DNA from: Quercus robur
Taxonomy: Eukaryota; Streptophyta; Magnoliopsida; Fagales; Fagaceae
DNA: 64,000 bases
NCBI RefSeq assembly: GCF_932294415.1
Contig: NC_065543.1
Location: forward strand, 1,872,976 to 1,936,975
Direction of reading: 5' to 3'
Within the stretch, counting starts at the first letter, position 1; each line of letters opens with the position of its first letter. The notes under the pieces were generated by a model. It did not search any database. It was not told where the DNA came from and saw nothing but the letters and a program-made list of their open reading frames with translations. The position numbers and the translations under genes were made by a program. Of the stretch, positions 25,041-35,886 are shown piece after piece.

Positions 25041-26421
25041 AGAAATACTCCACATATAATTTATTTATAATTTTTTAAAAACAATAATAATCAGATCATT
25101 TTCTTTTGTGTATGTAAGCAGACATTGGAATTTACCAACTCAAACAACATTGTGGTTAGTGGATTAACTTCCATAAATAGCCAGATGTTTCACATTGTCA
25201 TCAATGCCTACAATAATGTGAATATGCAAGGTGTCAAGGTCAATGCCGTCGGAAATAGCCCAAACACCAATGGCATTCATGTTGAATTATCTTCCAATGT
25301 CACAATTCTTAACTCTGATATCCAAACTGGTGATGATTGCATCTCAATTAGCCATGGTACCACTAATTTATGGATTGAAAATGTAGCATGTGGACCTGGA
25401 CATGGAATTAGGTAAAGAAATTTTTATTTTTATTTTTAGTTTATTTTCATCTATTGAAGTATTATGTGACTATAACAACAATATTATATGGTGATGCCAA
25501 ATTGGTCATGGGTTCAATTGGTTGGTGCAACATCGGGAGTTTAGGCCAAAACCAGCATGAGCCTAGTGTCCAAAACATGATAGTTAAATCAGCTAATTTT
25601 ACCAATACACAAAACGGGGTGAGAATTAAGTCTTGGGCAAGGCCTAGCAATGAGTTTGCTAGGAATGTTATTTTCCAACATGTCAATATGATGAATGTCC
25701 ATAATCCCATTATAATTGATCAAAATTACTGCCCTTCTGGAGGTTGTCCTTATCAGGTACGATATTTTGAAGGATATTTATGCAAATGTTGTTTAAATTT
25801 TAAACTATAATATGTTTACTTATGAAAATCCTTAACATATTCAAGAAGATTGCACAATATGGATTCTTATAAATTTCAGTTTCTATGACCTTAGAAACTA
25901 CTTATACACATACACATTATACATCTAGGCCCATTATTATGACATCCTAAACTTTTAGTCATCATTAGTTTTGGGCCCAAATTAAACCCCTCTTCTCTGC
26001 AAGAAGAAAATCTCTAATTTTTCAGTTTTTGCTTCAGAATACATCTTTTAAAATTAAAATAATAAATAATAAATAAATAAAAAATTGTGATGTTAATTTT
26101 TTTTTTTTTTTTTAAAATTTTATCGGTTAAAGGTTGCATGCTACCACAATTAATAAGTAGAAAATTGATGTGTGCATTTTTGTTTTCCCATTTTAACAGG
26201 CTTCAGGTGTAAAAATTAGTAATGTGACATATCAAGATATTCATGGAACTTCAACAACAGAGGTTGCTGTAAATTTAAATTGTAGTTCAAGAAACCCATG
26301 CTCCATAATAACAATGGAGAGCATAATGCTCACTTGCGAGAATCAAGTAGCCAAAGCTTCATGTAACCATGCGTCTGTCACATCTTCTGATAGTATCCAA
26401 CCCGTGATCAATTGCTTATAG

Positions 26422-26526
26422 AACAAGGGAATCAATTTTGTATTGATGGCAGTTTTGGTTTTGTCAAAGAACTGGAATATTCTAGTATTAATTAATACCG
26501 GTGTACTATTTCAAAGTTAGAGCTAC

Positions 26527-26572
<46 letters not shown>

Positions 26573-26686
26573 GTTTGTATGTATTTATTTAGTTATATGT
26601 TTACAAACATATAATTCAATTCTACAAATTTCATACGACCAAATATTCGCCTAAATACATTAACCCAATTTATTAGCTCAAACAAC

Positions 26687-26726
<40 letters not shown>

Positions 26727-28274
26727 CATTTTTTATTGTTCCAACCAAAATATCAACACCGATTGAAATCCAAAAAACTAGGTACAATTCGATTGTTTTA
26801 AACAGTACATTTTAGAGGAGCGTTGGTATTGATTTAATGGTCAGTACGGTGTATAAAGCTGGTATTGCTGATATTAGTACAGTATTGACTTGTCATAACG
26901 GGAATCTACATTCTTATCCTTTCAATCCTATGGCCAAAAAGTATAGCACTTTTTTTTTTTTTTTTGTAGTATTAATATTATTATGGTAAGTCATTGGATG
27001 ATAAGTTGATTGCAAGCCTATGGTAGTAATAGTCCATTGGGCATTCTTGGAGCCTGCTTGACCTTGCAATCGGAATATAATGCTGAAAATTGAAGCCCTT
27101 ATCTGGGGATTCTAGGTGTTTGTATGAAAAGTTGTTATAAGAGAATTATTTTCATTTTGCAATGACAACTTGCATGACGCATATTGAATAATATCATGAA
27201 AACGAAGCATATTCAGTTATACCATGAAAATAAGTTAATCAAAGAAGCTTAAAAAAAAAAAAAAAAAAAAAAAGGGAGAAAAAAGAAGAAGAAAAGAAAC
27301 AGAGAATCAAAATTCAAAAGAGACAATTCAAATCGACTATAGTAAGTAGTAGTCCATCCAAAGTCTATGTTGAAGCTTGGGATTTTCGCGTGTTGTTTTA
27401 CTTGGAGAGGTAAAAGCCCCTCAACTCCCCCAACTTTAAAGGGTGCAATGTTTTTTTTTGTTTTTGTTTTTTTTTTTTTTTTTTATATTTATTTTTTTTA
27501 ATTTTTTAATTTTTATTATTTTTTTTACACTTGTTTTGACATTAAAATTATCAAAAAAATGAATTATTTTTCAAAAAATATTTTCTAGAAAACTATCTCA
27601 TTTTCTTACATTTGATAGCGACCTCAAAATGAGTTCGAAAACTATCTCTTAACTTCCCCTATTTAGTTTCATGTGAGATAGAGTTATTTTCCTTATTTAG
27701 TTTCACGCAATATAGAGTTGTTTTTTTTTTTTTAATAAATTTTTAGTGGAGAATGACTCTATCTTTTGTTGAGCTAAATAAAAGAAGTTAATAGATAATT
27801 TTTCTTGGACCCATTTTTTATTATACTACCAAACACAAGAAAATGCAGAAAACTATCTCTTTTCTTTGCTTGGCCACATGTGATGATGTGCGTGTATTTG
27901 TGTCATTAGGTTTAGGGTGATGTACATTTGAGTGAGTCTCTTTACTTATTTACTTTTATGGAGTTACAACAAACCATTGGTTTATTCTAGGTGTGATTGA
28001 TCATCTTTTGTCTAATTCATTTTAATCACCTAGTTAGCTAAAAGTCATTCCTAGGGACTCCTAAGCTAATTAAGGTAATGAAAGTTTCAAACTAAAGATT
28101 CTTAAACTCAAAAGTTAATTTATGTGTGGGGAAGGTGGCAGACACTCCACACTACTTATCCAAATCATAGTACCTCACATTTTCAAATATAATTTAAATA
28201 CTTGAAATTTATTTTTGAAAAGAACTTTTGTACAAGCAATATATACACATAACATGTGAATATTGCATTTACAT
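26422..28274. other. Downstream flank of the pseudogene copy; end of the duplication
   Basis: No gene. AT microsatellites at 26,521-26,571 and 26,690-26,720. From about 26,590 to 27,240 and again near 27,850-27,960 the sequence aligns with 38,460-39,020, 39,990-40,060 and 40,170-40,520. It shows the empty sites of the solo LTR (about 27,165) and of the 157-bp MITE (about 27,875). Poly-A/T runs lie at about 27,250 and 27,460. Confidence 0.6.
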
Positions 28275-28547
28275 GGAAAAAATTGGCCTTTGCCCTTTTT
28301 AAAAAAACAATCAAGCATTTTGCCCTATTTTCCAAACTAATTAGGGAAATGTGCCTCTTTTGAAACTTGAATTTCTCAAAATCAAGTTAAGCCCTATAGT
28401 GGTGTTTTTAAGGAGCATATAGTGACATTTTAAGACATATACTGGCGTTTTGAAACTCGAGTTACAGGTAAAAAAAAGAAAAAAAACATTGCATGTAACT
28501 CGACTTCATGGAGATCGAGTAACAAAATGCCACTATAGGGCTCTAGA

Positions 28548-28583
<36 letters not shown>

Positions 28584-28708
28584 TTTTATAACTCGATTTT
28601 GAGAAAATCAAGTTTCAAAAGAGGAGCATTTCCTTAATTAGTTTGGGAAAGGGTGCAAAATGCTAGATTTTTTTTTTTTTTTGAAAGGGCCATTTGCCCA
28701 TTTTTTCC
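28275..28708. mobile_element. Mutator-like MITE, second family member
   Basis: Flanked by a perfect 10-bp duplication GCATTTACAT (28265-28274 and 28709-28718). Termini GGAAAAAATTGGCCTTTGCC and, read from the right, GGAAAAAATGGGCAAATGGC are inverted. It shares AACTAATTAGGGAAATG and GCCACTATAGGGCTC with the element at 5,573-6,409 but has far fewer internal repeats. Confidence 0.85.
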
Positions 28709-28718
28709 GCATTTACAT

Positions 28719-29583
28719 ATTATTTGCAAGAGTATCCAAACAAGCGTGTAAAAGTAAATATAAATATCATGTGAAAAACTACATTGTAAAAAATAATATA
28801 CATAGCGAGCATGTGACTAATTGCTAAATATCTAACATGTGAATATTACTTTACAACACAAAAAAAAAAAAAAAAAAAGGACGTGAATATAAAAATGTCA
28901 CCTTTCACCTTTAAAACAATTTAAAGCAAATTTATTCTATCTCCAACTATCATTCTCATGCAAAATACACAACAAACCAAAATGGTTTGTTTAGGGGAGG
29001 GGCGAAATGTTGAATTGATTGGATGTCATTAATTCAATTGGGGTGAGCTATAGACGAGTTGCTCCCTCTTAAAATTATTTTTTTTAAAAGAATTGTTTGA
29101 AAAGATGGTCCTTCCTTTAGAAAATGATTTTTTTATTGTTTCACAAAAAATATGGGAATATTCCTTACATCCCTCAAAAATGGACATTTCTTTACATTTA
29201 AAAAGATAAGTATTTTCTTTTTGAAAATCTCACAACTTTTTAGAGAAGGTTATTTTGAAAAAGTTCGTGATCTCATGAGGTTTTGAAAAAGGTTTTCTCA
29301 TAACTTTTTTTTATAAAAAATGGATTTTGGTGGGAAATCCTAAAAGCAAAAAAAAAAAAAAAAAAATCATTTATTATGAAATTTTTTTTCCCATATAAAA
29401 CTCGAAGCCATTTTGGAAAGGGTTTTCTTTTTAAAGAAAATGTGTCCTGGTTTTTTATGGAAACAACTTTTTTTTGGGGATAAAATTCATGGCTTTTTGT
29501 AAGCTTCTTAGAAGAAAATTCAAATTTTAGGCTTCTTAGAACTTAATCTTTTTTTTTTTTTTTTTGAGAAAACTTGGAACTTA

Positions 29584-29616
<33 letters not shown>

Positions 29617-29944
29617 AATTTGTACATTTGTAGTAATATAAATGGTATAATGCTTACTTAAATTGGGATTGGATAACCACCAGGGAAGCTGTAGGAAGCC
29701 CTCAAAAAGATTCATTACTTCGAACCAAGTGCCATAAGGTTGTAGGTATTAGTACTAATGCTAACCCATACTTTCTAACATGTAGAAATCATAATAATGG
29801 GGTTGAGTAATGATACACCTTGCTATGAGCAGATAGTACTTATGGGCTTACAAAAAAAACTTTCGTGGCAATGTATCATGGGGCTTGAGATGATGATTAC
29901 ATGCTTCTTTTTTTTTTTTTTTTTTTAAAGTGAAAATAAAAAAG
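28719..29944. other. Intergenic, no gene recognised
   Basis: AT-rich with poly-A and poly-T runs and an AT microsatellite at about 29,584-29,612. No coding or family similarity noted. Confidence 0.4.
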
Positions 29945-30495
29945 ATATTGGATAGGTCCATTATGGTGGTCTTTAGGTCGTCCCTGTCTTAATATACTCC
30001 GTTTTAGTCATTAAAATAAATTTCCTCCATTTTCAAGGTAACCAACTGTGACTGACTATGGTTAGGATTTTTTTAGTGATAAGTGGTTTAAACTATTAAC
30101 TAATTTTAGGTTCAAGTTATATCTGGTGTAATTTTAAACAATATAATATTATTCAATATTTTTTAATTGGATCTGAATTTTGACAAATTCATCATTAGAT
30201 TACATTATCTTCGTATATTCTCTATGCTTACAAATTTTTAAGATAATCAAAGATTAATAGCTATATCATCAATCAATTTTTTAAGTTCAAGTTTTTGTAA
30301 CTTAAAATAATACATAAAAATTGGGTTTATGAATCAAATAGTAAATAATATCCAATTAACATGACAATTGTCATGAATGTTAAGAACACATAGAACATGT
30401 AATTCAACGGTGGAATTTTCAAAATATAAATTTTATAGCAAGTTATTGGGTAATCTAATATTACTTAGAGTTATATCAAGTGTAACTTGAACCCA

Positions 30496-30537
<42 letters not shown>

Positions 30538-30760
30538 ATAGTTGGGAATAATCCCATGTTCTAGAGTAGAATATTTACTTTTGTGCATCAGTAAATATGC
30601 TTAAAACTAATGAGAATGTCAAAGTTCAAGCAACTTGCTTAATTAAACTTTTGTTGCTTGCATTGACGTTTCATCTTTAATTCTTCAAAAAAAAAAAAAA
30701 ATGTTAATCGTTAATTTAGAGAAATACTCTCTATATACTTTATATGCAATTTTTCAAACA
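29945..30760 (+). pseudogene. Third polygalacturonase locus: intron 1 relic
   Basis: Sequence from about 29,970 (GTCTTTAGGTCGTCCCTGTC, TTAAAATAAATTTCCTCC, AGGTAACCAACTG) and from about 30,541 (TTGGGAATAATCCCATGTTC, AATGTCAAAGTTCAAGCAAC, CGTTAATTTAGAGAAATACT) aligns in order with intron 1 of the intact gene at about 35,650-36,400. A 400-bp MITE is inserted between the two blocks. No exon sequence was found nearby, so this is a non-coding remnant of a further duplicate. Confidence 0.65.
30108..30500. repeat. 400-bp MITE family, copy in the third polygalacturonase relic
   Basis: Begins GGTTCAAGTTATATCTGGTG and ends GTAACTTGAACCCAACCCT, inverted ends of the same family as 32,739-33,139. Its interior (GAATTTTGACAAATTCATCA, ATTAGATTACATTATCTTCG, TCAAAGATTAATAGCTAT) is the closest interspersed relative I see to the satellite monomer at 51.8-56.8 kb. 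Confidence 0.8.
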
Positions 30761-30889
30761 ACAATATTGAGTCTATAGGACTAGGTTGGCAAACTAGGAC
30801 CATATATAAACAAATTTTAGGAACTTTAATGTGTCTTGAGTATGGTGATAGAAACCTCAATATAGATAATAATTATTGTAATGTTGCGT

Positions 30890-32337
30890 TTTTTTTTTTT
30901 TTTTTTTTTTTTGAGCAGAAACGATAGTCTTTATTAAGTAAGAAACAATATATACAATGGGGAAGACAAAGAAGGACATATGACCCCCAATTTTCTATTT
31001 TGCAACACTAGCATACGCTAGCGTAGCTCGATTACACATCGTCAACAAAGAAATAAAAGAAAACAAAAGAAAGAAACTAGATAACAACTTCAAAAAACCA
31101 ACTACTGAAAGAAAAGCTAATCATCACTTGGGTGTCCAGAGACCTGAAAAATTGCCAAACGACACCTTCCTCACATGCCTGAACAGCAAACTGATGAGTA
31201 TTTTTTTTGGAATGATTTCATACCCGGCATGGTTGCCCTGCAACCACCATTGATCCCCTAATTGACACAACACCTTGCTCATTCTCCATTATTCTCTTTT
31301 TCTTTTTTCCTTTAACACCCGTATGCTCCTTATTCATATTTTCTGCTTGCTTCCTTTTATGCCCAAGTTCCAAGTCAACAATTGAAGAATTGATAAGAGT
31401 CTGAGGTCTTGTGCCAAGCCTCTTCCAATTCATCATTGCTTTTGGGCTTCCAATTGTAGACTTCTCCCCAGACCCAACTCGTTTTGGGTTATGCAAAGGT
31501 TGACTCACACATTTATCCATATTACCATTCCTTTTGGCCCGGACCTTACCAGTGGTTTTATTTCCTTTCACGTTGCCCCAACCAACCATGAAATCTGATC
31601 CCTCAAAAATCGGTGCACCTTGTTTTCCCATGAAGTCACGATTGAGGGTGATAGTATCCTCATCCACTACAACCACCTCAACCAATTCCGTGGGAATCAC
31701 GCTATTATCTGTCACACAGTCAGTTGGAGGCGTTTTGAAATTTGAAAATGTTGAACCGGTTTGGAGAGCACAATCAATTCCCGTATTCAACTCCTCAGGA
31801 ATCGGAACGTGACTCTTCATAGCATCCTTCTTGACTAAAACTCCACCATCTGCTGGAGCACCGTCAAAGCTTTCATCTTCAGGAACACCAGCCACCTGCG
31901 TTGAAGATATCCTTCCACTTCCACTGCCAATTGTTAGATAACCCGGCTCATTTATCTTCCTTTGTGAGGGACCCCGATACCCCTGATCAGTTTGGACATT
32001 ATCATTCTGCCGCCCCGGGATACATCTTCCTCTGTTTGTATGACCATGACTTCTACGATACCCCGCCTTCAACCACTCCCCATAAGAAAAAGACCCTTGT
32101 TTTCGGTCCCTTTGAACAGAGCAATCCTTAAACTCATGACCAATCCGACCACAGTGAAAACAAAGCCCAACTAAGCGTTCATACTTGAAATCAATACAAA
32201 CCTTATCTCCTTCAGGACTGGCGACAACTCCTCCTCGACGTAGTGGTTTATCCAACGGCAACACCACCCTTACTCTGATAAAGCGAGCTTGATCAGACGA
32301 GAACGCCTTCGAATCAACTTCAAACATGTTAGTTAGT
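30890..32337 (-). mobile_element. LINE-type retroposon remnant with poly(A) tail
   Basis: Read on the minus strand it holds an ORF1-like coding region, about 300 bp of 3' untranslated sequence with an AATAAA signal (complement at about 30,931-30,936), and an A tail (plus-strand T run, about 30,891-30,913). No reverse-transcriptase ORF2 lies between ORF1 and the tail. The 5' end is cut near 32,337. No target duplication was identified. Confidence 0.6.
31218..32327 (-). CDS. LINE ORF1-like zinc-knuckle protein (retrotransposon-derived)
   Basis: An uninterrupted 369-codon minus-strand ORF. Residues 1-50 (RFIRVRVVLPLDKPLRRGG, then CIDFKYERL) match the end of a DUF4283-type domain. They are followed by a CCHC zinc knuckle CFHCGRIGHEFKDC at about residues 56-69 and a long, low-similarity basic tail ending KGKKKKRIMENEQG. 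This is the architecture of ORF1 proteins of plant LINE elements, which bind RNA. The N-terminal half of DUF4283 is missing, so the first Met is probably internal. I interpret it as a truncated ORF1 and not a host gene; the open frame suggests limited age. Confidence 0.65.
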   Translation of the reverse strand: MFEVDSKAFSSDQARFIRVRVVLPLDKPLRRGGVVASPEGDKVCIDFKYERLVGLCFHCGRIGHEFKDCSVQRDRKQGSFSYGEWLKAGYRRSHGHTNRGRCIPGRQNDNVQTDQGYRGPSQRKINEPGYLTIGSGSGRISSTQVAGVPEDESFDGAPADGGVLVKKDAMKSHVPIPEELNTGIDCALQTGSTFSNFKTPPTDCVTDNSVIPTELVEVVVVDEDTITLNRDFMGKQGAPIFEGSDFMVGWGNVKGNKTTGKVRAKRNGNMDKCVSQPLHNPKRVGSGEKSTIGSPKAMMNWKRLGTRPQTLINSSIVDLELGHKRKQAENMNKEHTGVKGKKKKRIMENEQGVVSIRGSMVVAGQPCRV

Positions 32338-32370
32338 TACAATTCCAAACATGTTAATCACATTTAAGAC

Positions 32371-32713
32371 ATGTTGGAATTATTAGTGTACATGGGGAAT
32401 AATAGGACTATTAGGATAAGGCCATGTGGTACTTATTGAAAAATTGTTGTAATCCCTTTAGTTAGTTAGTTAGTTGAAAATACGATAAGTTAGTTAGGAT
32501 TTGAGAACATGCAACTCATTTAACATGGTTTAATTCATAGAATACATGTTGAATTAGCTAATTAATTATGTTGAACCATGAGGGACAACGAGATTAGAGT
32601 TAGTTTCCTACAAATACATAATTGTAATTCAACATTAGAGATCACTAAAAAAATAAACTCATTGCGCCCTTAATATAGTTCAAACTCTATTAAAACCTTG
32701 ATCCACGGAACAA
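32371..32713 (+). repeat. Possible short solo LTR
   Basis: Begins TGTTGGAATTATTAGTG and ends CCACGGAACA, i.e. TG...CA ends in a block unlike its neighbours. It has repeated TTAGTTAG and an AATAAA near 32,650. No target duplication, primer site or second copy was seen, so this is weak. Confidence 0.25.
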
Positions 32714-32738
32714 ATGTGCATTCTATATATATAGAAAG

Positions 32739-33139
32739 AGTTGAGTTCAAATTGCACTTAGTATAACTTTAAGCAATGTTACACCATTCAATAACTTGTT
32801 ATAAAATTCATATTTTGAAAATCTCACAATTGAATTATATGCTCTATATATTTTGAACATTCATGTCAATTTTCATATCAATTGGATATTATTGACCATC
32901 CGATTCGTAAAATCATCTTTTATGCATTATTTTAAACCACAAAAACTTGAATTTAAACAATTGCGATGACATGACTAGCTATTATTCATTGATCACCTTG
33001 AAATTTTACAAGCATGAAGAATATATGAAAATAATGTAATCTAAAGGTGAATTTATCAAAATTAGCATCCAATTAAAAAATATTGTGTGGTGTAACATTA
33101 CTTAAAGTTACACAAAATGTAACTTAAACCAACTCAACT
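32739..33139. repeat. 400-bp MITE family, intact copy and empty Copia site
   Basis: The ends AGTTGAGTTCAAATTGCACT and, read from the right, AGTTGAGTTGGTTTAAGTTA are inverted. It is the uninterrupted counterpart of 10,478-10,677 plus 20,334-20,540: at 32,921-32,940 the sequence passes straight through the ATTTT where the Copia element inserted in the other copy. Confidence 0.85.
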
Positions 33140-34031
33140 TTTTATATTTATGTCAAAATATGTTTAAGATTTTTTTTTTTTTTTTGAGTGAGATAAATGC
33201 ATCTATTATCATCTCTTAAATATCTTAGTATGGAAAATTGAAAAAGTGGCTAACTTTTTCTCAGCCATTTCAATTTTCCATAAAACATTTTCTAAAATAA
33301 ATGAGTAATATATGACTTAAAGAATACATTAACCAAACCTATTTACGAATTAAGAAGGGGAGAAAGAGAGAGTTTGGGAAAGGAAAAACATAAATGGTCA
33401 GTTAATTTTTTTTTAAAAAAATTCTAAACACTTATTAATGACTACAATAATTATCCAATTTCAAATTTAATATTACATGTGCAATCACAACCAAAATAAA
33501 TGTCTATAAATAACTATCATAATTATTACATTTCAAATTTATATATAAGGAGTTTGGCTTACCTCAATTACTTTTTTAACTGGACATCTCCTGTTGTTTT
33601 AAATATACAATGACAAGTGGTAGTGAATTTTAATCTTCATTTTTCATTTAGTTAGTGGGTGATGTAGTAGTTTTTCATTAAAACAAAGGAATATTCTAGT
33701 TAAAAAAGTACTGGAGGTAAGCCAAACCTATATACAAAATAAAAGAGTGAGAAATTTTTATAAGCCTTGTAATTCAATTAGCACCTCCTAGTCTTTCCAT
33801 CGAAAACATCTAAAATGCACGTGCTTCTGCGTAACTATCAAATTAGAAAAAATAAAAATAAAAGAGTAATTTTTTTCTTTGAGATAAAATCATATTTTGT
33901 TGAACTTTTGCTGGCTAACACTCTAAAAAGTGATAAATTAAGAGCAATATTACAAACACAAAAATTTTTACAATATTTTTCACAATAGTTGAGTTGCAAT
34001 AAAAATTGGTTCTTATTTAAACCCACCATTG

Positions 34032-34062
<31 letters not shown>

Positions 34063-34350
34063 ATTTTTTTACCATTCACTAACAATTTGTCACATCAGCC
34101 AAGTGTGAAATTTGTTATCAAATTTTAAATTTATGTCTACACTTTCTTAAAACTAAGAGTAATGTTACCACTACAAACTATTTTACAACATTTTTACCAA
34201 CTATTGATATGACAAATTCTTATTGGTTCTCATTTTGGCTGATTACTATTATCACTTTTTTACTTACCAATAATCATTTACCATATTAACATACACATTG
34301 TAAAAAGTTCATAAAATAATTCGTGACCTCACTATTTTCCCAAAACTAAG
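33140..34350. other. Distal promoter region of the intact polygalacturonase
   Basis: Collinear with 20,541-21,735 of the pseudogene copy. Contains two short AT-rich inverted elements (about 33,945-34,140 and 34,145-34,320) and an AT microsatellite at about 34,032-34,060. No gene. Confidence 0.6.
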
Positions 34351-34838
34351 GGCATGTTTGGTAGACTGTAATAAGCACTATAATGTAACAGTTATTTCTA
34401 TGGTTTAGCTATTCAATAATTTGGTTATGATTTTATTACAGGGAATAGTCATTCCTTATGAATAAGAATTCTTTAAAATGAGGAATAACTATTCCTCTCT
34501 AAAAGGGTTGTAATAGATATTCCTTAGTAGATATAATAATTTCTAACATTAATATATTTCCAAATAAATAAACTTTCCATATCCACCTAACAATTATGGA
34601 AATAAAAAATCATAAAAAAATAACTCATCTCTCTAAAATTTAAAACATATTATTTTCTAGGAAATATAATTGTAAGAATGAGATATTTCCTAAAATAGAT
34701 CATGAGTTTTATTCTAATGTTACAACTCACAACCAAACTAATGAATAGGTTTAGTAATTCTATTACAACACATTTTATTCCTGGTAATAAAGATTATCAT
34801 TCCTGTTGTAATCCACATTCAGTGTACCAAACGTACCC
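34351..34838. mobile_element. Tourist-like (PIF/Harbinger) MITE next to the TATA box
   Basis: A 488-bp element with termini GGGCATGTTTGGTAGACTG and, read from the right, GGGTACGTTTGGTACACTG. It is flanked by TAA at 34348-34350 and 34839-34841. The duplicate locus at 21,731-21,745 reads CTAAACGTGC without the insert, proving the site and the 3-bp duplication. Its right end is 19 bp upstream of the TATA box of the polygalacturonase. A truncated relative is at 10,036-10,448. Confidence 0.92.
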
Positions 34839-34857
34839 TAAATGTGCATTCAAATGC

Positions 34858-34865
34858 TATAAATA
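34858..34865 (+). promoter_or_regulatory. TATA box of the polygalacturonase
   Basis: TATAAATA, 114 bp upstream of the ATG at 34,979, conserved in the pseudogene copy at 21,754-21,761. A start of transcription about 30 bp downstream would leave a leader of about 85-90 nt. Confidence 0.75.
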
Positions 34866-34978
34866 CCCTCTCAAATTTCAACTCCCTCAACTACTAAACT
34901 CCCAAAGTTACTTCTTTCTCTCTTTGACTCACACAAAGTGACAAACACACATTAGTTTCACATCCTAACAAAACCAAA

Positions 34979-35855
34979 ATGACGTTCCCTGCCATAATCT
35001 GTCTAGTCCTTGCACTTCTCTCTATGTTCATTTCCTTGGTGCTAGGTGATCCTACGATATTCAATGTAGTGAGTTATGGAGCCAAACCAGATGGGAAAAC
35101 AGACTCAGCTCAAGCTTTTGTTAGTGCATGGACAAAAGCTTGTGCCTCCATGCAGCCTGCCACTATTTATGTACCAGCAGGGAAGTTCGCTCTCGGGCAA
35201 GTGATTTTTATTGGACCATGCAGCAACAAAGTTAATGTTATGCTTATTGGGACCCTTGTGGCCCCATCGGACTATACAGTTCTTGGAAATAAAGCATACT
35301 GGGTTGTGTTTCAGAATATTGATGGGCTTACAGTATCTGGTAATGGGATTCTTGATGGGCAAGGTACTAGCTTGTGGGCTTGCAAGTCCTCTGGCAAAAG
35401 TTGTCCTTTGGGAGCTACGGTATGTGATATATTTAACTAACGCCATAATAAATCGGTAAACTTAAGAATAAATGTATTATTGAACTTTTATTTTTGAGTA
35501 TTTTGTTATTTTTGACATTTTTATTTATTTATTTATATTTTGTTTGTGAAAAAATACAGATAGACATGTAACCTGATTTGATCGACCCAGTCTAACAACC
35601 CATTTAGGATGACATGATTTTGACCTAAATCCGACCCGATCCAACCCATTTGCCAGGACTTCATAGTGATATTTTAGGTCCTCCATATATTAATTTACTC
35701 CATTTTAGTCTTTAAAATAAATTCCCTTCATTTTCTAGGTAACCAACTGGGTCTGATTAGGATTTTCTAGGGGAAAGTGGTGTGCTTTTCCTTTTGATTT
35801 TTGTTTTGAACTAATAACTGATTTCGGTCTTCCTTGTTGGAGGGGACTTTTGTCA

Positions 35856-35886
<31 letters not shown>

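Larger units (their letters stand above)
22246..26421 (+). pseudogene. Polygalacturonase (GH28) pseudogene, copy 1
   Basis: Matches the intact gene at 34,979-38,269 exon by exon. Exon 1 survives only from about 22,246 to the donor at 22,369. It lacks the ATG, signal peptide and most of the N-terminal half, and has a 54-bp in-frame deletion after GGACTATAC. Exon 2 is 25,122-25,411 with intact reading frame, GDDC and GHG motifs. Exon 3 corresponds to 25,531-25,756, but its acceptor dinucleotide at 25,529-25,530 is AA where the other copy has AG. Exon 4 is 26,200-26,421, ending in TAG. Intron 1 is enlarged by a tandem duplication and a hAT-like insertion. Frames of exons 2-4 are open, suggesting recent or slow decay. 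The catalytic NTDG motif reads NTNG (codon 25,269-25,271), as in the intact copy. Confidence 0.9.

Noticed and set aside
26593..26787. ORF with a Tyr-Ile repeat
   Set aside because: Translation of an AT microsatellite downstream of the polygalacturonase pseudogene.
31534..32174. Three plus-strand ORFs opposite the LINE ORF1
   Set aside because: They are antisense shadows of the minus-strand zinc-knuckle ORF and carry no domain.
35211..35459. Overlapping ORFs in other frames across polygalacturonase exon 1
   Set aside because: Frame shadows; only the frame starting at 34,979 gives signal peptide, GH28 sequence and correct splice phase.
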